Below, in pieces: positions 45,861 through 58,077 of a stretch of DNA of 64,000 nt (position 1 is the first letter of the stretch; each line of letters starts with the position of its first letter). The DNA lies in assembly GCA_051294375.1 (NCBI GenBank), contig CM119264.1:4793867-4857866 (forward strand). Reading direction: 5' to 3'. The position numbers and the translations under genes are program-made. This DNA is from Paraspadella gotoi (lineage: Eukaryota; Chaetognatha). A model generated the notes under the pieces. The model had not been told where the DNA came from, did not search any database, and saw nothing but the letters and a program-made list of their open reading frames with translations.

Positions 45861-47217
45861 TCACCACTATAGGCTCCCAAGCGAAGCAAATGCCGCACAA
45901 CTTGTGCTGTTCAAGTCTGGACCTGCCATGAGCCTGACTAATTCAAGACTTATACCCTCTTACTTCAGCTTTAGCATCAGGCAAATTCCGACCTTCCCAG
46001 GCTTATCATCTTACAACGAGCAACTATGGCATTGGTCAAATTGGATGAAGAGGGTCAACTGACTTCTGAAGTCTCAGAGCGACGCCCTTCATCCACCACT
46101 CCTTTGAACAATCCATTCACTGTGTCAAAGGCTTTCAAACGATCCCGCGAAAGCAACTTAAGCATGGGCTTTCTCGCTCCTTAATAGCCATGGCAAACGA
46201 TGGTCCAACCTTAGAAAGGTTTTCATCGCAGCAGCTTCTTAACGGCCACCTTTCATGGGAGAGCAACCCGAAAATGCCCATCAACCATTCAATTGATTGC
46301 CTGAAGACTCTTCAGCCCCAAATCATTCTCTAGATCGACCATCCTTCTCAATGAGGCAAGGTCACAAAAATCCCACCTGAGCACGATCAAGCCGTCGAGA
46401 TCAGCTCTTCATGTTCCAGGTGATATGGCAGACAAAAACTGAGCCGGAAAGTTAAAGCCTCGACCGGTAACAGTCCACCCATGAGAGGTCTTCACTGCTG
46501 TCAGGCCGACTTGCCCCATAGCCTGACCAAGTAGGCTGCCGATAAGGCCTGACCGCCTTATGTCAGTGCAAGGGGAAGTCATACTTCATACATATCGCCC
46601 TGGATTTCTGAACATCTCAACAGCAGAAGAGCTGGAGGAGTTCATACTCTCTTCCAAATTGTTAGGGTTTTTTGATTTCTACCTCTAGCCCGCTGAGCGC
46701 GAGCAGAAGCCATATGTCATGTCAGGGTAAAGTTGTCATAAAGTTATGTTGCCAAATCGGCACCCATAATCACATCAATCTAATTCCGTCCAAACTCAAA
46801 AGACCACTCCATGAAGATGCGGAAACTTAGTTAAATCTTTATTCTTAGCAATGTGACTACCATGGCCTGCTGGTAAATCAAGTCAAACGACTGAAAGAAT
46901 CCAACATCCTCACTGTATAAAAGCCATCTATGAATTCCAAAGTGAAATCAACGCTGATCTTCCTTTCTCCAAGCTTGGTGGAGTCCAGAGTCGCCAACTT
47001 GTCTCCCAGATGAAGTCTTCAAATGCAGCTCCTCCACCAACCTTCTCGACATAAAGTACGGTTACTGCCAGAACCACAAGCGTAACTTCAGTTACCTGTC
47101 AGGACCCTGACACGAACCTGCTACAATTGGACGATAGGCGGAGATGAAGCACCTGTGCGTCGCACTGAGATCCTGGGCAGGTTGAACATCAAAATGAAGG
47201 AGCGTGTGGTGTAGATG

Positions 47218-47385
47218 NNNNNNNNNNNNNNNNNNNNNNNNNTTTGATAGACAGTTTTGGGGGGAAAAATCCATTAACAACTCTGTCTGACATCATTAAC
47301 AAGAACCAAAAGAATCACGAAAACAATGAAATAAACATTGAATAGGCGAAACTCGGACGTNNNNNNNNNNNNNNNNNNNNNNNNN
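47218..47385. other. Two 25-N gaps around a 118-bp islet
   Basis: N runs at 47218-47242 and 47361-47385 are exactly 25 bases each, so they are scaffolder placeholders, not measured gaps. The islet between them (47243-47360) is a direct-orientation copy of 41184-41300. Confidence 0.95.
47243..47360 (+). repeat. Short direct copy of 41184-41300
   Basis: TTTGATAGACAGTTTTGGGG through GGCGAAACTCGGACGT matches the left arm with several small indels. Its orientation is opposite to that of the adjacent right arm, so it does not fit a simple inverted duplication. Confidence 0.88.
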
Positions 47386-48108
47386 AAATTTTTAAATAAG
47401 CAAACGATCACGCGTAATTAATGATGAACCTCAAATGGTATATATCTTGAGTGAAAACTTGCTTAAAAGAGTTCCTCCCTCGACGTTCCGAGTTTCGCCT
47501 ATTCAATGTTTATTTCATTGTTTTCTGTGATTTTTTTTGGTTCTTGTTAATGATGTCAGACAGAGTAGTTGTTAATGGATGTTTTCCCCCAAAACTGTCT
47601 ATCAAATTATAATTACAAAACAAAGCGAACAAAACTAATAAAGATTTTTTTTTAATTAAAAAAATAGAAATAGATTTTTTTTAGATGATGCCTTTTTTCA
47701 AAATTCCAATATTGAAATAAAATTATTTTTCGCGACTCTTGATGCTGATTTGCCTAAAAACTTTAAGTACAAAACAGAGTTTTAATCAATATTTAACAAC
47801 CCAAAATGCCTCAATCATATTTTCAATTATTCGCTCTTAACTTTTAATTCTTAACTTCCCCTTTAACTTTCTACCTCACGACAAAAAAATGCGGGGTGGC
47901 CCTTTTTCCTTTCTCCGCCATTGATTCCCCATTAATTCTTTCGACTCTCTCTCTCTCCTCTCTCACCTCTCCTCTCTCTTCTCTCTCTCTCTCTCTCTCT
48001 CTCTTCTACTCTCAACCGACAAAAAAATGCGGGTGGCCCTTTTCTCCTTTCTCGCCCATTGATTCCCATTAATTTCTTTTCTCTTCTCTCTTCTCTCCTC
48101 TCTCTCTC

Positions 48109-48142
<34 letters not shown>

Positions 48143-48217
48143 AACTCTCAACCGCAAAAAAAATGCGGTGGCCCTTTCTCTTTCTCCGCCATTGATTCCC
48201 ATTTAATTCTTTTCTCT

Positions 48218-48275
<58 letters not shown>

Positions 48276-49000
48276 ACGGGGAATCGAGAAGTCACCCGAT
48301 CAATCCTCCGCGATGGATGAGAAGAAAAGTCGACCTTTGACTCGAACCCGTAGAAGACTCGGATTTCCAAATCTTTGTTTTCGATCATCAGTTTGTTCTG
48401 ATGTAGAAGAAATAAAACACGATATTATTTGTAGTATTTTTTTCGCAATAATCTTATTTCTGTCCATATTTTAGATTGATGGCAAAAATATTAATCATAA
48501 ATACAACAAATCATTCACATAACATCAATCCATTTAACATTAAATAAATAATAATAAATATAATAATAATAAATCAATGAATCAATTAATTGATTAATTC
48601 ATATAATAATTATTTATTAATTTTTATCAATCGTCCCAATCAATCATTAATCACTTTTACCAGGCAAATAATCCACTCATCAATCTAATCATTTTAAGCA
48701 ATCATTTTCTTCCAACCTATCTAATCAATCTAATCAAACTATTAACCACCAATAAATAATTCATTCATTCATTCATTCATTCATTCATTAATTCATTATC
48801 TTCCCGCCTCGTTTCCTATTCGATCTTTTATTTTCATATATATGTTTATAAACATATTATGTTTAATGATACATAGACCATCGCCTCAGCCTCCCTACCG
48901 ACCCATTTTCTTTTTTCCTCGCAGCCCACGCCGCCTCCGCCAAACTCCTTCTCCCCTCCACGCCGCCGCCGCCGCCCGCCGCTGCCAGACCCTTCCCAAG

Positions 49001-50577
49001 ATTAGTACGGCCTCCTCATCGAGAGTCTCCTGGAGTCGATCCACCTCAAGTACGGCGTCGACACCCTCGAAAAGATTCGCCAACTCACCTGCCCAGCGAC
49101 GAGTTTCTGCTTGAGACGACTTTTTTCGAAAAGCATCATCCCCAACATCGCGAAGAAAGCGGTGGGGGGTGGGGGGGAGAGAGGAGGAGGAGGAGGAGAG
49201 GAGGAGGGGAGATAGGAAGAGGAGGGATAGGTGAATGGGAGAGGGAGGAAAGAAAAGAAGGGAGAGGCAAAGAAGAGAGTAAAGGAGGAGAAGAAGAGTG
49301 AGAAACAGAGAAATAAAGATGATGACTAAATTTAGCAAGTTTCCCAAAAAATCACGTTGAGAAAAGTGGGAGATAATATGACGTTTGAAATTAGGTTTTT
49401 TTATAAATTTTTTTTGACATTGCTAGAAAACCTGGATCGTTTAACTGTTTACGTTTGAAGATTTTAAAGCCTCCCTTAGGGAATACTCGCGTTTGTGTCA
49501 AAAATCATAAATTTTTCAAACCTAGAGAAAAAAAATCATTTTCACACGCAAACGATATCCCTCGCTTCCATCCACGCACTCATCTCTTCTTAAAGTTTTT
49601 CTTTTTTTTTTTTTTTTTTCTTTTTCTTTTTTCTTTTTTTACAGTAAAAATAAAGAAAAAAAATCTTGGTTTAAACCGAGTTTAATTGAATTTGCATTTA
49701 AATCGTAAATATGAAAAGTTGTAAAAAAATTTTTTTTCTCTGTCGCGATTTCGGTAAAAAAAAAAGTGAAACTTTTACTTTTTGCTTTCGTCGCTTAACG
49801 ATGGAGGAAAGAGGAAATGCTAAAGAAGAGAGTCTCTACACTGCGGCGAAAAAAAAGGGCCACAGTTAGCTTAAATACCCCATTATTTCATTTTAATTTT
49901 AAGAAATTATCAGAAAAGTATAGCTTTTAAAAAAGCTATCGATTGTACAACAATTAAAAATAATCGTTCAGGCAATAGAATACAGCAATACTTTCAACTC
50001 AGAGTCTGAAAACGGAATTGGGGAAAAAATGATTTTTGGAGGTTAAAGTTGATGATACTTTTTTTCTGGACTGCTGATAAAAGATTGCTTTTCTATATAT
50101 TTTCCTTATTTATTTTAATCTTGATTTAGGTAAAAAATGGTTGACACTATCCTTAACAGATATTCTATGCAAGAATTTATTTAGCCATTTCAAATTATAA
50201 ACAATTTATAATAGGGAAAAATTATTGACTTTTGTTAACTAAAAAAAAAATTAATTTGTTTCTATTTTTTGTACCAATCGATTTTGACATCCTATATTTT
50301 GAACGTGTGCTCGTTTTATTGGGACTTAGACCAATTGCTTTATTTTATTTTATATTTTTAAATCTTTGTAGATACAGCCATCCAATGATTTTTTCGATGT
50401 GAAAAAGTAGCTACTTTTTTTTGCGCCGCAGTGTATTTGACTTTTCGTTCATCGTCATTTTCTTTAATGTATTTAAAATTATCTTCGTCGACTTACTTAA
50501 ATGTCATTAAATGATGACGCTGATGATGCAAACGAAAATACTATAGATAAGAATATATTTGAGTCATTAACAATTGA

Positions 50578-50633
<56 letters not shown>

Positions 50634-51894
50634 CTCTCTCTCTCGTCTCTCTTTCTCTCTCTCTCTCTCTCCACTCAGCGAATCACCGGAGTTAGATGAG
50701 CAGGTGATGGAAGAGAACGGTGTCACTTCGTCGATTATCTCTGTCGTCATGGTTACGATAAGATCCTTCGATCGCAGGGTCGACACTTGCGAGACTTTCT
50801 CAACTCCCTCGCCAATCTCCACGAATATCTTAGGTAGGCACGAGGTGAGGACCAATGAAAAATTTGACCAAAGACCAAAAGACCAAAGACAAATTTTAAC
50901 CAAATTACTAATTTAATCATGACAAATTTTTGAACAATGACCAATGGCAAATTTTGACCAAAAGACCAATGACATATTTTAACCAATGACTAATTTTAAT
51001 AATGACAATCTTAAAAAAATGCAATTTTGACGTCCGTGTAGAGTGTAGAGTGTAGAGTGTAGAGTGTAGTGTAGAGAGAGTGGTATAATCCTCTACCCCT
51101 GCCAAAGATGATCGGTGATCGAAGCCACAATTGAGACAGTTTAGCATCGAGACGATTCTCTCGCTCACCTTCTGAGAGTATGGATATTGCGGGCAGCAAT
51201 CAGGTGAAGCGCGTCTCTGGATCAAGGCATGATCTGAACTGGAGTAGAAAAAGCAGCATCGGGACACAATCAGAGTAGCAATACTTGCCACGATATTGAA
51301 TGTAAACATATGAATGACATATAAAACACAGAGAAATATACTAACCATACAAAACCCCGACGAAGTCTTCTAATGCAATTAAATCGTGGGCTTCACCGTC
51401 GACACCCCCGCATCATCATCTCTCTGCCCCCCCTCACTCCCAGATTTCTCCTACCCCAACTCTCGTGGCGCATCTTTCTACGTGACGGAGGAGGACGAGA
51501 CTGGATTGACGCTCGGCTATCGAAGTCGACTCGCGGGTTCGTCCACTAACGTCATCGGGCAGCTGAAGGAAGTTTCGAGGAGAATTTATGACGTGGACAT
51601 CGGAGTCGATATCTCCAGTCGGTGAGGGGGGGGTGATGAATGTGATAGAGATGATGATTATGATAAGAGTGATGATTATGATGATGAAGTTAAAAAGACT
51701 GGAATCTTTCGATTAATTAATCCTTGTAACAAAAAAACGTTTAAATTTTCAAAAGGATTTAACGACGACAAAGACCAAAGTTTAAATGATTTGTCTTTCA
51801 GCTTCCGGAAGAAATGTGACGGAAAAAACAAAACCGACATTTTTGTTTAGGCTTCAATTTAACAACGCAGCCTTACTGCTCTGAGGAGGTAAAT

Positions 51895-51977
<83 letters not shown>

Positions 51978-54900
51978 GAGAGAGAGAGATTGATAAAACA
52001 CTTTCTTCCACTTTTTATTCAAATCTTTAATTATGAAATTTTAAAGATTTTGTCTAAGCCCATTAATCTCTTTTCTCTTTAATCTCTTCCTGGATTTTTC
52101 AAATAAATCTAAATCTGAAATCCGATTCTCTTTCTCTTTCTTTCCTCCTTCAGATTTTCCGCTTGGGTCCAACCACCTCAAATCTTTTATGAATGAAGAC
52201 AAAACGATTTCGGTTCAACTCTTTTTCGATCTTTTTCCCTTCAGCCTCATTTTAGAGAGTGAGTTGACGTGTGAGGAACGGGTATAGGGTTCGTTAAGAA
52301 AGGGTAAGTTTATTCAGTGTTTTGAAGTTGATTTCTTTTTTTTTTCTTTTTGGAGAAAAATTCACTGAAATTCGCAAGTGTGATCATTTAAAAAAGGAAA
52401 GGTGAAAATGATAACGTAGCAAATAACAAAGCAAAAGCAAAGTGAAAATGATAGAGAAGGAAGAGAAGTGACAAGAGAGATCCTTTGACCCAAGATCGGG
52501 TAAGCTCGTTCCGGTTCGACTGTTATTGTCGAGTGGTTGTCTTGTTGTCCGTTGTTGTTGTCGCTAAAAAAAATGAAAAGGACGAGATGATGTTGATCAA
52601 TTTTGGTAAAAAATGTTGTTGTGTTGTTGTTGTTCTTGTTAAGACCGCTAAAGGAATTATTACGCCACTTTCGCTCGCGCCAGTTTTTTTTTCAGATCGC
52701 GTAAAAAAAAAAACATTTTTCCAAATTCTCCTCTTCATATTCTTCCGCTTCGTTCGCTTCACAAGCGACCAAGCTTTTTTCTTGCCAAGCACGACTGGCC
52801 CGGCTTTTCTGCGCGTCGCCGGTCCGGTAGCGGTAGCGGTTCCGGTATCGCACGAATTCGTCGAATCTTCAGGTTAGCCGAAAATGTCGCAAGAGATAGC
52901 ATTGGTTAATGTTGAGTCGTTTGGCAGCGCAAAATTCGCACGATATAGTCCCTGTCTCTGACGACTCTCTCTCACTCTCTCTTTCGTTCTCCCTGCCTTT
53001 CGTGGGGTCATCGCACGAGACGGAAACGCGCTCTTGATTACGTCGTCCGGCGTCGCATGGGCGGCGTCGCGAGAGGCTCGTACGCGGCGTCGTAAGCGGC
53101 GTCGTAAGCGGCGTTGTACGCGGCGTCACGGTCAGCCACTTAACAACCCATCACGTTCAGTCAATTCGTATTTTCTCCGTGAACGAGATGCCCTCGCCGC
53201 TGGAGTGTCGCGAACGCAGCCGAGTGATGGTCACACTCATGAAAAACGAAAGCTAAGATAACTGAAAGGCGAGTGTCTTATTGTCGTATTGGTAACATTT
53301 AATTATTGAAGATAATTATATAATATCACAAAACAAGTAGTAAAACAGTGAAGAGGGTTTTTTTTTATTCATGTCGGTACTGAAATGAATTTTTTATTTC
53401 CTTTTTTTTCTTTTTTCTTTGCTCTTATTGCTTTTCGAGTCGACCATGTTGACAAATGGAACTTGAAGGTTTTTTCGGTCGTTTTTTCAAGAAAAAAAAG
53501 GAAAGAAAGAAAAAAAAAGAAAGAAGAAAGAAAGAAGGAAGAAAGAAAGGAAAGAAAGAAGAAAAAAAAAGAGAAAGAAGAAAGAAAAAGAGAAAGAAAG
53601 AAAGAAAGAAAGAAAAAAGAAAGAAAGAAAGGAAGAAAGAAAGAAAGAAAGAAGAAAGAAAGAAAGAAAGAAAGAAAAACACATAGAATGTTTTCAGTTT
53701 GCCCTATCGACGAGGCTCCTGCGGAAAGGGAAATATTTTTGTTTTCTTTTCGTTGTGATTCGAAAATTCGTTTTTCGCGGTCTTTTAAAAATCCCCGATT
53801 TGTGCGGAATTTTGGACAAAGAATCAGGAATATGTTACAAATGGGGAAAGCCACGAAATTGCTGAATAAATGTTGTTGATTTAGTTGACCTCACTATCAT
53901 TTCGTTGTTCGAGTCGTTCGTGTATTTTCCTCATGTTTACGACAAGGTCGTTTTTCTCCTCGTTTTGTGTGTCTCGAAAACATGAGGGCTTTTGATCTCT
54001 ACTTGTGTCGCTCTTAGTAAACAACAAGTAAATAGATAAAACATACTTTATATTTGCATTTCTATAAAGAATAACCCTTAAAAAAAATAAACCTTGATAA
54101 TTTAAATAAAAGATTACCTCATAATCCCAGTAAACAATAAAACAAAATAAAAATACATTTTTTTTCAATATTTTTTTCGTAAGATATGATCCACGTTTAT
54201 CCATTGATCCCAACTTGATTGGTTTCTATAAACATTTTCCTGTTATATAAATTGCGCTCAGAAAAAAAGTAAGAAAAATCGTTATAAGAGTTTGTATTGG
54301 ATTTTTTTTTTTCGTTCGTTTTTTTTTAATGCAGTATTTGTCATAGTGTCATTTGCCAATATAGCGCGAGACGATACGGCACTATTAGTTGTCTCGTAAC
54401 ATCGTTGTGATCTTAAAAGCTAAAGTTTCGCGACACATTTAAAATATCGTCGAGATATCGGAAATACAAAAAAGTATTAAATACAACATACGTAATCGTA
54501 TATAGTTCCGAGCTCGATCTGCTCACAATTATAACGGCTAAAATAATCAAAAACAATGTTTCAATTATTATTACGCAGACCGCAAATACAATGTATTTCA
54601 TTATTGCAGGATTTGCAAAATCATGCGCGTGGGCAAAGGATTGGCTCGCATCAACAGATTTGCTGGGATCAAACTGGACGATCGATTTTCCATCTTTCGC
54701 CCGATGATCGCTTCGATTGAAAAACGTGAGTAACGATATTAATTCGATGTCTTATTTTTTTAACAAAAGATTCCCCCAAGAGTTAAATGATACATTGTAG
54801 AAATGATTTATGAATTGTCATTCGTATCATCCGCCTCAATGCAAGCATATTCTGCAGATCATTTCCCATCCCACTCCGTTTACGAACTCGTCTCGTGCGA

Positions 54901-55599
54901 AGATTCGTAATCGGAGAAAACGATTATAAAAAAACATTGGAAAAGGAGAGGTGAGTTCAAAAAACTTTTCTTATTGAGTCAATCGCTTCCGAAACGCCAC
55001 ATTTATGTTCTTCTGAATTTACCCTCATTCTAACCCCATCTTTTCCAAATTCTTTCCCTAATCCTTAAAATGGACCCCAATTAGAATATATAGCCGCATT
55101 GCTTTTTCGAACATTCGTGTTTTCTCCACTTGCAGAGAGCGAAAATTCACAGCGTGAAAGCCCGTTCTCGACGCTTCTTCATCTCAAAGGAAAATGATCA
55201 ACGTTTAAATCTTGGAACAGCGTCTCTGTTCTTTGTTCTCCATGTACGTACAAAGATAAGTCATGTTGCCACGATCGACCGACATAAGAACTGAAAGGAA
55301 CAGAAGATTCGAACCTCTAACATCATTAGCCACATCCAGCTCGCAAAGGCAACCACAAGCAACTTAAAAAAAAACACCTTTTAGAGAAACGGTTGCAAGC
55401 GAGTAATTCGTTGGCCAGATAATGGACCAGCTAAACTCGCAACTTAGTTAATTGACCCATATTTTCCTTTCCAGATTTCTAACTTGACCGGCGTTATCGA
55501 GCATGGGTCTTTTCCTTCACGATTTCCACTCACGACTCCAGCGAGAGTTGTTCTCCTTGGCCTCACAGCAGTCGGCCGAATTAGCTCGCCCTGGCCAAG
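49001..55599 (+). pseudogene. Gyc-88E-like: Truncated inverted copy of guanylate cyclase exons 1-9
   Basis: Exon equivalents: about 49001-49161, 50678-50833, 51444-51621, 51802-51888, 52154-52259, 54610-54726, 54858-54950, 55136-55243 and 55475-55599. The ATG is replaced by ATTAG. Exon 2 reads GTT AGA TGA (early stop) and exon 4 reads GAA ATG TGA (early stop). Exon 3 starts with an extra T. No catalytic exons are present because the duplicated segment ends in intron 9. Splice sites are mostly kept. As written it cannot make a protein. The damage may be biological or sequencing error. Confidence 0.85.
49839..50433. mobile_element. MITE copy in the right arm
   Basis: Counterpart of 38243-38847, with the same TIRs and TA flanks (49837-49838 and 50434-50435). 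It was copied as part of the arm, not independently inserted. Confidence 0.85.
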
Positions 55600-55889
55600 G
55601 TATTGGAAATGCTTAAATGCTGCGTGTGTTTAAATGCAGAATAAGCGCTCAAATAGTAAATGTAGTAAATGTATTAATTTAGAATTCAATTTTGATGTCT
55701 TCCTTTGCAACGAGTTTTTTTTTGTAGTCTGTTTGGCCGTGCCAACTCGCGAAAAAGGCGAACTCTGAATGGTCAGGTCAAACTCAAAAGTGGCAAGTTA
55801 CGACAGAAAAAAAAAACCAAAAAACAATTGGCTGTTGACACGTCCCAAGTTGAAGTTGAACGAAGAAAATGGACCAAAAAATACAATGT

Positions 55890-56302
55890 TCACCAAATTT
55901 ATCAAGGCTTGTTTATTTTTAGAATTTTCTGAATTTTATATTCAGACTGAGTGGAAGAGCGCATTAAGTTGCAAACGAGGATGGAAAGAAAAAAAAGACC
56001 CAAAGCGCGAATAAAATTGAAAAAAAAACATTGAAAAAAAAGAAATTATTTAAAAGTAAGAAAAACAGAGAAAATCATTGCGAATGAAAGAGATTTTTCT
56101 CAACTTTTTGGTCACGGATGAAGAAATTTACTTGAATTGTAATTAGGTTTATTTAATTTTAGAATTTAGAAGGAATTCCCGCTGCGTCTAAGGACTTTAA
56201 ATGAAAACATTCTTTGCTAATATTATTATATATAAATATTATCCGCGAACAAATCGGATTCCCCGTGTAGCTAAAAACAAAAGCGATAAATTTCCGTCGT
56301 CG
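55890..56302 (+). repeat. Direct repeat B, copy 2
   Basis: Same orientation as 41404-41795, joined directly to the end of the inverted arm. The junction shows a short AAAT overlap between arm end (CACCAAAT) and repeat start. It runs into a 303-N gap. Confidence 0.88.
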
Positions 56303-58077
56303 NNNNNNNNNNNNNNNNNNNNNNNNNNNNNNNNNNNNNNNNNNNNNNNNNNNNNNNNNNNNNNNNNNNNNNNNNNNNNNNNNNNNNNNNNNNNNNNNNN
56401 NNNNNNNNNNNNNNNNNNNNNNNNNNNNNNNNNNNNNNNNNNNNNNNNNNNNNNNNNNNNNNNNNNNNNNNNNNNNNNNNNNNNNNNNNNNNNNNNNNNN
56501 NNNNNNNNNNNNNNNNNNNNNNNNNNNNNNNNNNNNNNNNNNNNNNNNNNNNNNNNNNNNNNNNNNNNNNNNNNNNNNNNNNNNNNNNNNNNNNNNNNNN
56601 NNNNNCTTTCATCGATCGTGTTTGTCATCTCTGTCATTTCTTTATCGTCGTCGTTGTCCTTATCTAAGGTATTTCGTCCTCATCCCAGCCAATTTCTCGT
56701 CATTATCTTTGTCATTTTTTTCCGGTTATCCTCTTCGTTCATTCATCTTTGTCATCTTCGCGTCAAAAAAATGAAAGAAAAGACGAAAGCGAATGACGAG
56801 CGAATCGCGACGCGAANNNNNNNNNNNNNNNNNNNNNNNNNNNNNNNNNNNNNNNNNNNNNNNNNNNNNNNNNNNNNNNNNNNNNNNNNNNNNNNNNNNN
56901 NNNNNNNNNNNNNNNNNNNNNNNNNNNNNNNNNNNNNNNNNNNNNNNNNNNNNNNNNNNNNNNNNNNNNNNNNNNNNNNNNNNNNNNNNNNNNNNNNNNN
57001 NNNNNNNNNNNNNNAGACGTCGCCTTCGCCTTTTCCGCTTCGATGGCGACGACGGTTCCGGAGTCGCGTCGTCGCCCGGAAATTGTCGAGTTCGAGGCGA
57101 GATCGAAATAGGTCGATCGAAGAAGGGGAAATGGACGGATGGACGGACTGATCGATTTAATGGACGGATGAATGGATAAATGGATGGAACGATGATTTAG
57201 AATTCTCTTCGACTTTCTCGAGGGAATAAATGACAAATGTCATGATAAAGAGCAGAAATAGTCTACTATGNNNNNNNNNNNNNNNNNNNNNNNNNNNNNN
57301 NNNNNNNNNNNNNNNNNNNNNNNNNNNNNNNNNNNNNNNNNNNNNNNNNNNNNNNNNNNNNNNNNNNNNNNNNNNNNNNNNNNNNNNNNNNNNNNNNNNN
57401 NNNNNNNNNNNNNNNNNNNNNNNNNNNNNNNNNNNNNNNNNNNNNNNNNNNNNNNNNNNNNNNNNNNNNNNNNNNNNNNNNNNNNNNNNNNNNNNNNNNN
57501 NNNNNNNNNNNNNNNNNNNNNNNNNNNNNNNNNNNNNNNNNNNNNNNNNNNNNNNNNNNNNNNNNNNNNNNNNNNNNNNNNNNNNNNNNNNNNNNNNNNN
57601 NNNNNNNNNNNNNNNNNNNNNNNNNNNNNNNNNNNNNNNNNNNNNNNNNNNNNNNNNNNNNNNNNNNNNNNTTTAACCTTCTCACTTCGTCATCCTTTGA
57701 CTCTTCTTTCCGTTCCACTTTCCTTTCCTCCCTTTTACTTTCCTTTCCTCACTTTTACTTTCTTATTCTCACTACCGATTTCCTTTTCTCACTTTTACTT
57801 TCTTCTCCAATTCACCCGAAGTTATTTTTAAATTTTACGAAGAAGAAACAAATTCGTTTCAATTAAAAAAAGTCGCTTCTTTTTGAGCGTCGTCGTTATC
57901 GTCATCGTCGTCGTNNNNNNNNNNNNNNNNNNNNNNNNNNNNNNNNNNNNNNNNNNNNNNNNNNNNNNNNNNNNNNNNNNNNNNNNNNNNNNNNNNNNNN
58001 NNNNNNNNNNNNNNNNNNNNNNNNNNNNNNNNNNNNNNNNNNNNNNNNNNNNNNNNNNNNNNNNNNNNNNNNNNNNN
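56303..58077. other. Gap-rich low-complexity region
   Basis: N runs at 56303-56605, 56817-57014, 57271-57671 and 57915-58077, with short islets between. Islets contain CGTCGT/GTCATC runs and CTTTTACTTTC-type repeats, so the gaps probably hide microsatellites. A plus-strand frame starting ATGGCGACGACGGTTCCG near 57042 is short (22 codons) and is not called. Confidence 0.8.

Larger units (their letters stand above)
42100..47217 (-). mobile_element. Decayed BEL/Pao-type LTR retrotransposon
   Basis: On the minus strand, fragments occur in BEL/Pao order: protease-like region (about 46.7-47.0 kb, ending in an IMGADLAT-like block), reverse transcriptase (45486-45860), RNase H/A17-associated region (about 44980-45455), integrase (about 43564-43999) and the C-terminal domain (about 43120-43527). 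Frames are broken many times by indels and stops, so it is inactive as written. GC content is higher than in the surroundings. It lies between the inverted arms. A 25-N gap truncates its 5' side, and no LTR pair could be confirmed. Confidence 0.8.
47386..55889 (-). repeat. Inverted-repeat arm, right (about 8.5 kb)
   Basis: Reverse complement of 32621-41403. Differences are mostly one- or two-base indels and homopolymer length changes spread over exons and introns alike, plus shortened microsatellites. That distribution is more like raw long-read error than selection-filtered divergence. Confidence 0.92.

Noticed and set aside
53369-53879. 160-codon frames on both strands
   Set aside because: They arise from the GAAA tract in the right arm and are the degraded counterpart of the CTTT tract.
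56201-57831. Long frames of 148-316 codons
   Set aside because: They consist mostly of assembly-gap N translated as unknown residues.
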